This document shows, in pieces, positions 11,501 to 23,900 of a stretch of 64,000 nucleotides of DNA. Numbering within the stretch: the first letter of the stretch is position 1; the number at the start of each line of letters is the position of its first letter. This DNA is from Bemisia tabaci. Its lineage: Eukaryota > Arthropoda > Insecta > Hemiptera > Aleyrodidae. The notes beneath the pieces are model-generated. The model was not told the DNA's origin. It ran no database searches and worked only from the letters and a program-made list of their open reading frames with translations. Where the stretch lies: the NCBI RefSeq assembly GCF_918797505.1, contig NC_092796.1, positions 56,512,851 through 56,576,850 on the forward strand, read 5' to 3'. The position numbers and the translations under genes are program-made.

Positions 11501-14500
11501 ATTGAGCAGCCAGTTTTTGGAGCTAATTACATCAAAGGTAAAGTCCGTGCACAACCTAATGGAAACTGGGTCGGAGAGGCTAAGTTCAAGTTAATGTTCA
11601 AGAAAGGAGGGGCTATTGAATTTGGTCAAGCTATTTTGAAAACAGCGGCCATGGGTAAGTCAGTAAAATGTAAGTACATAGTGAGGAAACAAATTTCTAA
11701 GCTTAAAATATTCACCTTATTGCAATGGATGTCCTGAAAGTTTTGTCATGAACCCCTGAGTGCATAAACAAATGAAGCTAGCAACATGAGAGTTGCATGA
11801 GCTTTCAAATCATTTCATTAGCACTCTAACACAACCTTGTCAAGCTTATTTGGTGAAAAATTTGCTGAGTTTCAGCAATTTTCAGGTGACGTCTGCACAA
11901 AACTCCTCTAGACCCCTTCTAAAATGGGGGGAGGGGGAATTTAAATTTAAATTTAGGTACTCAAGTCCTTTATTTACCTTATTAATATTGCATAATTCTT
12001 ACTAATTAAATTCATAAAACCTATTCTTCTTCATCTGATAACTCCTCTTTTTTTAATCTTCCAAAATTTTGGCCAGCATTTTTAGTGCCCAACTGATATG
12101 ATTGTCGCTACTTAATCACAACGCAGAGAACTTTGACCAAATGAATTCAGTAAGATTGCATTGGTAAGCTAATGAAATGCTTTTTAAGCCCATACAGTCC
12201 GCATCTTATCGGCTCTATTTATTTTTTCGAATAAGGGTTGATGGTCTCATTTCTGGACACTCATTGCTTAGTCCTTTTTAACCAATTCAGGAGCAGTGTT
12301 TTAAGAACCAATAATTTTAACCAACAAATGGGATGTCGTTAATTTATTCCTTCCTCTTTTTTTACCTTTACCTACAATAGATGACTTTATTTCAAAAGAT
12401 CTAAAACTTTTTCAAAGTTATTTCATCATTATTTGTACTTTTTTCCAGCCATGTGAAAATGTGTGGTCTTAAAACGTTGCTTTACTCTCAGAAAATAAAG
12501 CAAGTAGAGTAAATTAAAGTTATTCAAGTTCAAAGTTATTTCATTATTATTTGTACTTTTTTCCAGCCATGTGAAAATGTGTGGTCTTAAAGTGTTGCTT
12601 TACTCTCAGAAAATAAAGCAAGTAGAGTAAATTAAAGCAAAACTTTACCAAACAACTTCTAGATGGCTGGAAATAGTTACGAATTCTGGTCAAACAATAT
12701 ACCTATTCAGTCATAAAGTTACATTACTTTCGTTTTTTCAAAATAATTGGACCATTAGGGGAAAATTATCAAAATTATGGAAATTTAAAAGGAAAAGAGA
12801 TCGTTTTTAGAGAAAGAAAGTGTGTTACGGTTAATTAAAGTAGCTTTTCTCTCACTTAGTGGGAGGTAGGAAGAAAAACGGTGGGCTCCTGTTGTTCCAG
12901 AGCAAAGAGTACATAGAGTCGTCATGCAAGTGGAATAGCTGGCGCCACTTTTAAGCATTTTCCTGGTCCTGAATTACGCTCCTGTGTCACACCAGGTAAC
13001 TTTTTCGATACATAATCGATTGTCTTTGGTACACGGAGACCCAGCCATCGGATGTAAACCAAGAAGATAGGAATTACTACGTATTCCACATCGCCATTTT
13101 AGATGGAACATGTATCGAAAAAGTGATCGAAGCTCGGCGCACACTTTGCTCAGACCAGAACCTGGCGACCAGAACATGGCGCCAGCTCTCTTATCTACAT
13201 TTCGACTTCATGTACTCTATGTTCTAGAAAGATGCTCCTTACACTGAGCATACTGCGCAAGAGTTATCATACAAAATGTCATGATTATATCTAATTTTTT
13301 GTGAAAGAAGGTTGGCTAGTAGGCCGTACCGTGACATTAAAGATACTGGACCGGGTAATGATACATTCCTCTTTTTGTAAAAAAAAAAAGAGAAAAAAAA
13401 AGAGCTCCATTTTTTATTGGGTTGTAAAGAAGTTTTTTCATCAAGGTTGAATCCATTGCTTTTAGAAAATCTCTTCTATAATTTTGGTGGTAATTTCCAA
13501 CTCAAGGAGTTATCTAGACTGCCATGCTAAGAAAAACGCCACCTGAGCCTTCAGGCTTTGCCCTATCTGCTTTGATTAAATACGAGTTCATTGGGGAAGT
13601 TGTAAATATTTTTCTTTCAATTCTTTAGACAATTTTATGCAAATATTTCAATGAAACATGGACATAACTTTCTTTTAAAATAAATTTATCAGAGCTTTGG
13701 CAACATTTAAATGCTCTTGTGGTGCTTTTCCCGGCAGTAGAAGGTACTAATCTAACAGTGTATCAAATATGTCTAAGAATGACAACTCCGAAAAATCATT
13801 AGACTAAAATGGATGGTCTCTATATTATTAAAGAGATAATTTTTTTTCCTTGCTTTGATCTCCTTTATTTTCATAAAAGGGTCAATATTCTAATGATTGC
13901 GCAACATTTGCAGTATAAGTTGATTGTCCTCTTGAGATATTTAAAGTATTTTCTCTCCAATAAGACAACAGTGGGAACATTGAATTTCACACAAAAAACG
14001 TCAAGGGCGCTATTTTTTGCATGTGTTTCCTCATTCTTTGCCTCTTGGCTAACTTTCCTGTTCTTCATTGCAGCCAGCCAGCAAGCACAATCGGATAACC
14101 CCCCACCATATGCCCCCCCTCCAGGGCCATGGTACCAAGCTCCCCCTCCAGCCTACACTCCTTCACCTACAGGCTACTATGGTTGGGTACCTCCCACTCA
14201 TGTCTTCCCTGACCAGCCTCCTGGTAAGTTGCCAAATATCTCTCTTTTTCTCTTTCCCCCTCTTCTTCTGCTCTTTCCCCTCCAGGCCCATCTTCAGGCA
14301 GGTCCTCTTCCTAATCTGGTTTCATTGCCAAAAAAAAATTGAATATTAAGTGGATCCTCAACAAAAACTGAAATTTATAGCAGTCCAGGTATGAAGTTGA
14401 TACAGGAAAGTCAAAGTTTTCTTTAAATTTTGAGTTCTGAGTGATTTTATTCATTTTTTTAATTTTTAATGCTCCAGTTTTTTCGTTTTTCCAATAATTG

Positions 14501-17500
14501 TGACTCTCTTAAATTGCCAGAACTTATCATTAAAACAGAAGCCAGCTGCTGACTCAATATTTCATGTAGAAGTTTTGGTTTTTAAAATTTTGTATTTAAG
14601 CCTGATCTATCTTTGTGAGAAATTTTTTCTACAGTGATCTGTGACCTTGATTAAGTTCATTTATCTCATTCAGAGGAAGCAAGTCATAATTTAATTCTCA
14701 GAATTAGCTCCATAAGCACAAAAAAACTCCTTCCTGTATGAATAGCTCTAGTTTAGCGTAATAACACAATACACAAGCATAGAAATTGGTACACACATCA
14801 TTGAGAAGATAATAATTAACCACTGTTCATCAATGCCGCTATACAATTTAAAAAACTTTTTTGAGATTGGTAAGTAACTGTTGATACGTACAACCTTGAG
14901 AAACATATCAATAAATTAGGGACTGTCCATAAATAGAGCACCTTCTTAGTGAAAGCATGAATATTTTGCCCCTCCTCTTGCTCTTGGAGGCTTCAAAATC
15001 TTCTAATCAAATGTAAATAACTCAGATGGGAGAGTGGTTGTTGCCAGCTGTTGGCAGTTGTCACCTGTGAAATTCACCAATGTTCAAAGTTCATGGTTTC
15101 TTCAATACAATGTTTTGCACCATTTGTCTTTTAAATTTATGACTTTCCATTATATATGTACGTATACTCATACAAGTTCAGTTGATCTTATTGTATTGCG
15201 AGCAAATAAAAGTATATTTTCAGTGAATGTACCCTGCTTTGGCTTGCAATGTCTGCCATTTTTTGAGTCTTAAAAGCTGTATTGAAGTTTGCACTGCTGG
15301 TGGTTTAAGCTAACTGTGGGCCACTCTGGTTTTGCTATGTTGGCTCTGTTTTTTCCAATTTTGTTTTTGATGGAAATGATCCCAAGTTACTGTAGTGAAA
15401 TCAATGGAAATGGTATTTTGAGACATCCCTTCTCCCTACATTTATGAAGGCATTCCATCCCCATAAATAAGTGGGAATTTTTCTCTAAAAAAGAAAAAAA
15501 AAGTTTTGACTTGGGAGTTACTAGTGTTTGAAAGTTTGACTTTGTTCCTATTAATCCTATAATTTATTATGTATATATCACCGTTTAACCAAGATACCCA
15601 ATATTCAAAAAGAAAAGTTGATCATAGTGCACCTTTATAACTGTTGCAAAGTTTCAGCCAAAATTCTAAGTTGTATCTTTGTTTCCGTTTCATTTCATTG
15701 ATGTGTGATGCTAATAAATTTTTGTTCATTTATAAATTAATATTTAGTTTTCTCTCAATTTCAGTGAATTCTGTGTTTATGACTGATATGCCTCCACCTT
15801 ACCCTGGTATCAATGCTGGTTACAATGGGTATGCTTCTGCGCCACCTGTAGGATTCGCTCCTCCCCCTCAACCAGGTAACATTAGCCTTATTTTACCCTC
15901 GTCTAAATCACTCAAAAATGGAAGAGAGTTTGAAACAGGGGCTCCTGAAAAACGGGTCTACTCTCGCTCAAGATGGATGTTCTTTTCAGAGTATCATGAG
16001 GCTTTACCTTTAAACTCATAGCTCACAATCAGTATATCGATGGCTAAAGTGAGACAGGAGGTATCTCCACTGCGATGTTTCAAAATCTCCTCCTAGTTTA
16101 TTTTTTAGAAGAGGAACAAGTCAACTTTATTGCCCGAAATTTATACAGAATATTTTACTAAAAGAGAAGAGGAATCAAGGAAGTTTTCAAGAAATTACGA
16201 TGACTCGTTTTCCAAGGAAAACATGAAGTATGACTGAAAGTCCACAGCGTTGCAAACGAAGATACATGGTCTCGCACTTTAGCCATCGATATCTTAGCAA
16301 AGATTTTAAGACAAGAACTGATGGATTGATCTGTCAATGATGATTGTCTGTGATTGATGTGGTTTCTGGAATAGAAGGGGAAAAATCAGTTGCAGAATGG
16401 CACTTGTAGTTGAGAATCAAGAAGTTATACAGAGCGCTGAAATATCTGCAAGCCTAGCATTACATCACTTACAACATCATCAAATTCAATGATAGGTTGA
16501 TGGTGTCTCTGTCCTGGCTCCTCTTGAATCTCGCATAAGGATTTGAATGTAATTTGCAAAAAAAACTGGTTTGAATTGCTCATCTGCTCATTTTCAAGGT
16601 CATTTTAACATTTAATTATGCGCACTTCATTCACAGAAAGCCATCTATTCACTCTTTGTTCATTAACTGTCCATTCCTTTTGCCCAGGTCCTAATGCATC
16701 CACTCCTTATTTTTCTTACTCATCCCTATGCTGAAAGCCAAGGGTGGACAGGCACTCAAACCGGGGACACTGGCCCCCTCAAAGATTTGATTGGCCCATT
16801 TTTCTTTTTTCTTCTCTTTTTTCTTTTTTCTTCTCTTTTTTCATTTTTCTTTTTTTCGTCTTTTCTTCTTTTCTTCTTTTTTTCTTATTTCCTCTTTTCC
16901 CTCTTTTTTTATTTTTCTTCTTTTTTCTTCTTTTCTTCTGTTTTTCTTTTTTCCTCTTTTTTTCTTTTTTTCTTTTTTCCTCTTTTTCTTCTTTTTTTCT
17001 TATTTTTCTTCTTTTTTCTTCTTTTCTTCTGTTTTTCTTTTTTCCTCTTTTTCTTCTTTTTTTCTTTTTTTTCCTTTTTCTTCTTTTTGTCTTTTTTGTC
17101 TTCTTTTTCTCTTTTTTTCTTCTTTTTCTTTTTTTTCTTCTTTTTTTCTTTTTTCTCCTTTTTCTTCTTTTTTTTTCTTTTTTTTCTTCCTTTTTTTTCT
17201 TTTTTTTCTTCTTTTTTTTATGTGAAGTCCATAATCACCCTAAATAATGACTGGCCTGCTGGCTAGGACTCTTTCTTCTGTCCCCATGCTGTCTATCTGC
17301 TCTTGTTGAAGGCTCTAAAGCATTGTCAGGTTACCTTTAGTCTATACATGAGAGACCTGTAATAGTAGATTTGAAGGCTCACCACTAGTTGTTCAATTAA
17401 ATCAAGGAGGTCTGAACGACCTTGTTATTTCTAAACTTCTCATGGCAGAAACTGCAGTGGGTGTTTTTGATGTCATAATTTTTTTCAAAATTTGATTTTT

Positions 17501-19469
17501 AGCGCTCTCTGCTTAATTGAGAAAGTAAACGGAATTTAGTTTCCATTTACCCAAGAGTGAAAAAAGATCCTTGTATTAATCTTGAGAATTATTCATTGAT
17601 TAAGGTAAGGAAAATGCTGTCGAACACTTTCCGTCAAATTCTTATGGGAATTCCCGTAGCAATAGAAGGCAAAGTCATGATCTAGGAAAATTTGATAGTA
17701 GATGAAATTTTGCGCAGAGCTTTTCTGCAGGCTTCAGAAGAGATGAAGCCCCAACATGCAAACATTTTCAAAAATCAATTTTTTCTGAAACACCTAGAGT
17801 TAGCTGACAAACGCTGGACAAATACACCCATTTCAAACACATTTTGCAACCCATAAAAAACCAATTTTTATCAATTCAATCGTAGGTAATGCAATGAAAG
17901 TTCAAAGACATTCATCGTTTTCCTTACCCTCAAAGCTGCAGAGTGTAAGCTGGCTAGAAGAAGATTCATTTGTGAATTCATGCGCAGCCAAAGCCTATCT
18001 CTTAATATTTCGTCTATCCTCATTTTTATCAGTATTTATTCTTTGTTTCTATTCTGCTAATGTCTGGTAAATCATCAATGCTCTTTCTCCTTCTGTCACA
18101 AGAAAAAGCAGGTGAAGCAGCCCAAAGTGCTTACTACGATCCTAATAAACCACAGTGTGCTTATGTCCCTCCTCCAGCTTACTATGTAAGTATCTGCATT
18201 ATTGTATTTTAGTATCTTGATGTTCAATTTCTCTGTCTTAGGCTTGTTTTTATTATCTCTTGTCAATGAGGGATGAGGCCTCAGAGGTAATGGGGTTATT
18301 CTTGCAGGACGCTAACCTGATAAGGCACCGAGCAATAGGGTTGGTCAGTGCTTAGTAAAATACCCCGCTTTTATAAATTTCTCCCAATTCAAATTGATGC
18401 AATTTCAACTGTGCTTCTTTAATTTTTTAGTCAGCTATTAATTGTACAGACTATCAGACTAATTTATTTTGGATTTGTTGTGAAAGAAAGTTATAGATCG
18501 GTTCATATAATCGCAACCTTTGGTGTACCATCTTTTGCAACTAACGTTGTGAGATTCCTTTCAGTTTCATTGATTGCATTTTCAAATCTATTGCAATGCT
18601 CTTTTGCTAAAGTTATGCTTATCAGGAGTAGACTCAATTTGACGCTCTCAGTCTAGATACAGATTCAGTTTGACGGCGGTGCGTGAAATCAAAGGCAAAT
18701 TATGGGTTATTTTGGGTCATCCCCGGAGCATTTTCCACAGGGAACACTTAAGTAGTTCATTCTGGAGAATAATGGGAAGAAACAGTGTAACTCACAGTAA
18801 GTAGATAGAGAGAGAGAAGAACAGTAGTATGTTATGATTGAGAAAAAGTAACAGTATGTTACAGAGTGAGATGAATAGATAAAATAGTAGGATACAGTGA
18901 GGGGAAATAAGTTAAGACCCAAGACCAATAAAATTTCTGGTCTTCAATTTATAAATCGTTGCTAACATGAGGAAAAGCGTTTCATACCGTTGAAATATAT
19001 GCATATTCATAATTTCCTCCATAAGGTGTCAAAAAGGGCTGGTTTGAGTGCCAAAAATGATCAATTTGATTTTAATCCTTTCTCTGCCAAAAGGCTGTAG
19101 CTCGTTTATTTCCTTGGAGATTGTGATGTTAAGACTTGTAAAAACGTGCATATTTTAATATTTCATCTTGTTGAGTGCTTTGGACACGGGGGCTTTGGTC
19201 AGGGTTGGTGTAGAGGGCTGAAACTTTACATCTGTGAATTTTATCACCTTTGACGCGGGTCCTCTGCTATTCAAAACAAAAGAAAAAAAATACTTCCCCT
19301 CTACCCTAGGGGAGCGAGAAAGCAAAAATCTATATGACCCGCCCCTGGGCTGTTACTTTTACTACTACTATTTTTTCTGCAATAGTTCTGTATTCTAAGT
19401 ATTTATTCTGTTTTGTTCCAGGAATCCCCTCCATCATACCCTCAAAATGGCCCAAAGAAGAATAACTAA
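8512..19469 (+). CDS. WBP2: WW domain-binding protein 2 (WBP2), 7 exons
   Basis: Coding exons are 8512-8567, 10017-10194, 11495-11654, 14074-14223, 15765-15875, 18103-18185 and 19422-19469; phases agree throughout. The 261-residue product has the same length as human WBP2. Residues 1-131 form the GRAM (PH-like) domain, with [21 protein letters not shown] and the very conserved [13 protein letters not shown] and GGAIEFGQ. Residues 132-261 are a Pro/Tyr-rich tail with five PPxY motifs: PPPY 141-144, PPAY 156-159, PPPY 191-194, PPAY 242-245 and PPSY 249-252. These bind WW domains of Yorkie/YAP, NEDD4-type ligases and WWOX, so the protein is expected to act as a transcriptional coactivator adaptor, including in Hippo output. 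Introns hold MITEs and a long pyrimidine tract. A possible alternative last exon lies at 16688. Confidence 0.95.
9378..9496. repeat. 119-bp imperfect palindrome (fold-back MITE-like)
   Basis: The left arm AATAGACAAATGTCACATC is mirrored by GATGTGACTTTTGTCTATT on the right. Further in, TTGCACCATTCAACAGAT pairs with ATCTGATGATTGGTGCA. Nearly the whole unit could fold into one hairpin. It lies in WBP2 intron 1. No target duplication is obvious. Confidence 0.75.
10887..11144. mobile_element. MITE family A copy (intact, diverged)
   Basis: It begins TATCGACAGTGTAAGTTGG and runs through AATCACGTAACTCGGTTTGC, the ATGTCGCAGACCTTCTGTCA block, TGATGTCAATTTGTTCTCC and an inverted end near GATTCCGGACCTACGCTG. 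It has the same length and order as the copies at 20080, 30411 and 41907 but more substitutions, so it is probably an older insertion. It lies in WBP2 intron 2. Confidence 0.8.
12413..12638. repeat. 118-bp tandem duplication, two copies
   Basis: The segment beginning CAAAGTTATTTCAT at 12413 repeats from 12531. Shared blocks include GTACTTTTTTCCAGCCATGT and GCAAGTAGAGTAAATTAAAG. Only a few bases differ, so the duplication is young. It lies in WBP2 intron 3, and each copy carries a TTTTTTCCAG acceptor-like tract. Confidence 0.9.
12906..13218. mobile_element. Inverted-repeat element, 313 bp
   Basis: The terminal sequence AGAGTACATAGAGTCG is mirrored by CGACTTCATGTACTCT. An internal GCTGGCGCCA near the left end pairs with TGGCGCCAGC near the right end. 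A second inner pair, TTTTTCGATACAT and ATGTATCGAAAAA, suggests nested palindromes. There is no transposase. It lies in WBP2 intron 3, and its target duplication is unclear. Confidence 0.75.
16034..16292. mobile_element. MITE family B copy
   Basis: It begins ATATCGATGGCTAAAGTGAG and ends in the inverted counterpart GCACTTTAGCCATCGATAT, giving 259 bp. Internal blocks are GATGTTTCAAAATCTCC, ACAGAATATTTTACTAA, TTTTCAAGAAATTACGATGA and AGTATGACTGAAAGTC. TA lies on both sides of TCGATGG..CCATCGA, consistent with a TA target site as in the Tc1/mariner group. It lies in WBP2 intron 5. Confidence 0.85.
16688..16735 (+). other. Possible alternative terminal exon of WBP2
   Basis: A strong acceptor (pyrimidine-rich tract ending TTTTGCCCAG at 16687) is followed by a frame that continues in phase from exon 5: [15 protein letters not shown], then TGA. 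If used, it would give a shorter protein lacking the last two PPxY motifs. No second exon boundary is needed because the stop falls inside it. The evidence is splice signal and phase only. Confidence 0.3.
16799..17219 (+). repeat. Long polypyrimidine (T/C) microsatellite
   Basis: About 420 bp are almost purely T and C, made of irregular TTTTTCTTC, TTTTCC and CTTCTTTT units. There are only rare G or A interruptions, as in GTTTTTC and TTATTTTTC. All three frames are open and read as Phe/Ser/Leu, so the long open frames here are artefacts. Mirror-symmetric homopyrimidine tracts of this kind can form triplex (H-) DNA. It lies in WBP2 intron 5, just after the possible alternative exon. Confidence 0.95.
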
Positions 19470-19837
19470 TTTCAAAAGCCACCATTTATAAGTGTCAGGC
19501 ACGGTAAGTTTTCCAATGATGATTTTGTAATGCAAAAAATTTCATTTAGATCGAAAAATTCGGAGTGTTCATGATGCACTTCATCTTCTCTTGGAGAAGA
19601 AAAAAGTTCCTAAGTCGAACAGTTTTGACCAGAACCTTTGAAAAGCCTCAGTCAATTTCAAAATTAAAAAAATGTTTTGTGGATCTAATACATTGAAATC
19701 TAAGTTAATAACTAATGTAACATCAAGTTTTCTTCATTTATGATTATTGAATTTAAGCAAGTGTGGAACCAAACCAAAAGGACATTCAATTGGTCAGTTG
19801 TTCTAGTCTTCGGATCGCGTTTTGATGGTTACATCTT

Positions 19838-19973
19838 ATACAGAGTGATCCCCAAATCCCGCACCACTAGCACCCAGGCGTCACCCCTGTAACTTTTGAG
19901 CAAATTGAGATGGATACTGTAAATTTTGGGAGAGCTCCCGGGGCAAAGGAAATGACTTTTAGGACCCCCCCCC

Positions 19974-20018
<45 letters not shown>

Positions 20019-20079
20019 AAGGGAACCATCCTAAAAATTGTCCAGAACCCTAGGGGTGGTGTGGAACTTCGGGAACACC
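19838..20079. mobile_element. Possible inverted-repeat element with internal poly(C)/poly(A)
   Basis: GTGATCCCCAAATCCCGCAC near the left end resembles, in reverse complement, GTGTGGAACTTCGGGAACAC at the right end. A run of 10 C followed by about 42 A lies at 19965-20016. It abuts the family A MITE at 20080. Limits and class are uncertain. Confidence 0.4.
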
Positions 20080-20340
20080 ATATCGACGGTGAAAGTTGGC
20101 AATCACATAACTCGTTTGCGGTGTCTGAAAATCTCCGCCTCTACGTCATTTTTTTAAAGGAGAACAAATTGATATTATTTCTTGAAGTTTTTGCAGAATT
20201 TTCTTCGCATTGAGAAGAAAAATCATGACAGTTTTAAAGAATTGCCGTTGAGTAGTTTTCCATTTAAAAAATAAAGTATGACAGGAAGTCTGCGACGTCA
20301 CAAACCGAGTTATGTGATTGCCGACTTTCACCGTCGATAT
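20080..20340. mobile_element. MITE family A copy (young, 261 bp)
   Basis: It begins ATATCGACGGTGAAAGTTGG and ends GCCGACTTTCACCGTCGATAT on the other strand sense, with terminal inverted repeats of about 45 bp including AATCACATAACTCG. It is nearly identical to the copy at 41907-42167, differing at only a few positions. Read in the opposite sense it also aligns with the split copy at 2386-3207. It is non-coding. It lies downstream of the WBP2 stop, possibly in its 3' UTR or just beyond. Confidence 0.9.
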
Positions 20341-20808
20341 ATATTAGCAAAGAATAATTAGACTTATACACATGCCAAGTTTCATCGTCCAATATCAACG
20401 GAGATATCGCTCATTGAAAAAAGCAGCGTGTGATTCCGTCCACAACAAAGTAGCATACCATGGTCTCAATTGCTTTCATTAATCAGCAATACATACATTC
20501 CCTTGACGCTATTCTCTTGCATAGTGCAAGTAACAGAAATAATGTTCAGGAAGTTTATTCTCCCAGAAATTTTGATTCTAAATCATTAAAATTTTGTTTT
20601 ACAGGATAAATGTTTGATCCCTTAGTATTACTGTTCAAACGGACCACCTCTTTTTTGTTAATTATGCCTTTATGTATTCAAAATACTTTTAATTCTCAAA
20701 AGAAGGGCTGTTTTTCATTATGTTAGATGAAGGTCCTCTTTTTTTCATTATTAACTCTTACTTTCTCTTGTTTGTTTCAGCAAGAAAGTTCACCAAATTG
20801 GAACAGTT

Positions 20809-20945
20809 GGACCACAATTTGTAATTAGGAACTACAATTTTAGGCTCATCCCTAAAAGCACCTACCTGTTTAAGGAAAGTTATGGCACATATTCTGTTCC
20901 TAACATGAGCCAGAAATTGCAGTTCCTAATTGCAAAATGAAGTCC
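20809..20945. mobile_element. MITE family D copy (GGACT..TTTGCAA type)
   Basis: It is an inverted-repeat unit of about 137 bp. The left arm GGACCACAATTTGTAATTAG pairs with CTAATTGCAAAATGAAGTCC. Inside, AGGAACTACAATTTTAGGCT pairs with the region around GAGCCAGAAATTGCAGTTCC. It belongs to the same family as 38042, 53036, 53185 and 58809. Confidence 0.75.
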
Positions 20946-20999
20946 AGTTAGCATTGTGAAGTGAGTTGTCGAAACGTGATACTACTATGTACATCAGAT

Positions 21000-23900
21000 A
21001 TATTTATCAATTTTATGTATTTATCTCAATTTTTAATTATTTTGACTCTTGTAAGCTGCTTTCCTAAATCCTCAAGTCCGCTAAATTCAAATGTTTTTCA
21101 AGTGATCCAGAATTAAAACAAACTGATGATAAAGTGAGTTACTGTAGGTAAAAAACATAATCCAAAAGAATAATTGTATGAAAGAAAGAAAAAGAACCAA
21201 ATATTCGTTGTTTTTTTTTCGAGTTTTAGAAGACAGACTTCAGGCTATCTACATTCATCACCTCCAAAAATGAAGAATTGAGCACAATCATACTCTTAAA
21301 ATAAAATGTCACTCACTTCATTTCACGCTCTTTGCTCTATGTGTAATTTGCAATGCTTGGCCATAATAATTCACCTTACCTAATCCGAATCATGGATGGA
21401 TTTCATGCTTGTCCAGAATGAAGGAATAGAACCTTCTCTGTAATAGCTGTAATCTTGAACAACTCATTACTTAATCAAAATGAATCGGTTTGTTATGTAT
21501 AACTATTTTGAGTCTGCTTGCATTTTTTTTAAGTATCAAATGAAAGTAAAGATTTTCCTTTGATAATAATTCATGTCTATGATTAGGAGGAAATCTTATG
21601 TCTCAGGTCTAACTTTGATTCTTTAAGTTCTGGAGGGACACTCTTTCCTCAATAACCAATTTGATAGAAAAACAAAAGCATTTATTTACGTAACAGAATC
21701 AGGATTGTTTGATGAAACATTTGCTGATTTTAGCATCTTAAATGTCTGCTAAGAAAATACGTTTGATAAGGTGTTCGTTGGTGAGTAGAATTTTTCAATT
21801 TAAGTATTCTTAAACATCCTAAAGGTACTCACTGATAATTAACGTTGCCCCATGAAATATTGTAAGAATTCACCAGTCGAGGCTGTAAAATTTGATTGTT
21901 GCTTAACCACTTCTGTAGAGTGGGAGACCAAAGACATTCTGCAATTCCACATGTTGCTTAAGGTTGGAGTGCATACTTATTCAGGTCCTTTTAACTGTCT
22001 AACATCGTCAAGAGGAAAGCTCTCGTGCAGTATGAAACTTGAAGCGTGTAATATAATCTCGCTTTATGTGCTCGGGCCATCAAGGCAGAAGTAAATCCTT
22101 AAAATGATACTCTAAAATCATAAAGCCTACCACCTAAAAGTCAATATAGAAGTGGAAAGTCATGAAACCCAAGTCTGTCTCAGTCAAGTGACAAGCTATG
22201 TGGATATTTGTCCTAATTTTTAAGATTTCTTTGTTATTGTTTCGCATGTAAGTGTATTTTGAATTCCATTAAACAGTTCTTTTTTAACTTGTCTTTTCTG
22301 TTTTCTAATTTTCTCATTGCATAATTTATTTCAAGTCTCTAAAAAAATCACAGATTATTCCGTATCGCGAACATTCTATCCCACCTATGCTAATGAAGCA
22401 TGAGAATTTTTGGAAGCTCTGAGCTACAGGTTATGCAACTTCAGAAAATTAAAGTCACTTCTCACACGAAGTAAAAGCAATTGAGTGACATGTGAGACGT
22501 TTCATTTTGAATCTTACTGTTAAACTTTGTTAAAATTATTAATCATGATTTCTAATGATGGTCTGCAATGAAATGAGATCCTATAAAAATGTGCTCCTGT
22601 GTGAGTTTGCTTATTCTATGTTACAAAATCACCTTTCTCAAGCAATGCGCTACTTGCTACAAAAATATTTGGCCAAGCGGAGAAACGGCTAACACAAAAA
22701 ACCACTTAAGCTGAAACTTTCTTCGGCCCCTTGATTGTCTAACTTGACATGCTTTTACTGTAATGAAATTGCATAGCTGTCTTCAAAAAATTAGCTCCAT
22801 CTGTACAGCGTCTCAATGATCCTGCAGTTTTTAGGTAGCCAAATGCATGTTTTACTATGAATTTTCCTTGAAGATAGATCTTAGTATTTCTATCGTTCAT
22901 TAAATGTTCAGCAATCTTTCAAGGAGAATTCATGGAACTAAAAATAAAATGAGTACATAATTGCTAGGTCATGGCAGCATTGCATATACATCACAGTGTT
23001 CTCTTTTTAGACTTTTTCATCACGAAAAGCTTTTGAGAATATTGAAATAAGGGTTCTGTCAAAATTTTACTCCCAGAAAAAAAGCTGATCAGCTTAATGC
23101 GGCGTTGAGCAAAGAATTTGTCACTTTTAATTGCAATTTTAAGAACAAATATTTATTCAAAACAAGGTAAATTGTACAAAATTAGGAGGAAACTATCTAA
23201 ACTTCAAATATCAAGACTTAACCTAAGCTCTTAAACAGCAAAATACTGAGGTTTTAATTTTGATAGTTCAAAGATACTTACAGATTTTCTATATCTCTAA
23301 ACTGTTTGCTTTCAACTCAAAAGAGCAAGAAATTATCAAGCCCTTTGTCTAGAGAAATGATGGGTGTAAAATTTTTAATGAATGATCTTGATGAAATTTT
23401 GTATCCTTACAAAATTATTCACTTGAATTACGAAGCCAGGAATAAATCTCTGCAAGATGTATCATCTTCAAAAAAGATAATACCTAGATTCCTATGTAGA
23501 TAAATTTATGATTCTTCTATGCACAGCCATATGCAGCATTCTGTTTCTTAGTCTAGCGTCAATTGGCCATGAACAATCTTCACTGGGTCACTAAAATTGT
23601 AAATAATCAAAATTCAATTTCTCCGGTCTTGGCAAAAGAGGACATTTCTAACTCCATTTCTAATTAGAATCAATATTTTTCAAACTTCAAGAGAAACCCT
23701 CTTCTTTTTACCCAGTAAAAATGTAAAACTATAGAAATTTGAAAAACATATTTTTCTTTTTTACCACATAGGCAGTATCAAATAGGTAGCAATGAAAATT
23801 GGCCTTCTTGACACTTATGTGTCCCTGAGGAAAAAAGCTTGGTGAAAATCTTGCTTATTGCCAATAATTAGTTGAAAGTTATTTGTTGGATGCTGGGAAA

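Noticed and set aside
16694..17266. Three overlapping long open frames rich in Phe, Ser and Leu
   Set aside because: They are translations of the T/C microsatellite, which has no stop codons in any frame of that strand.
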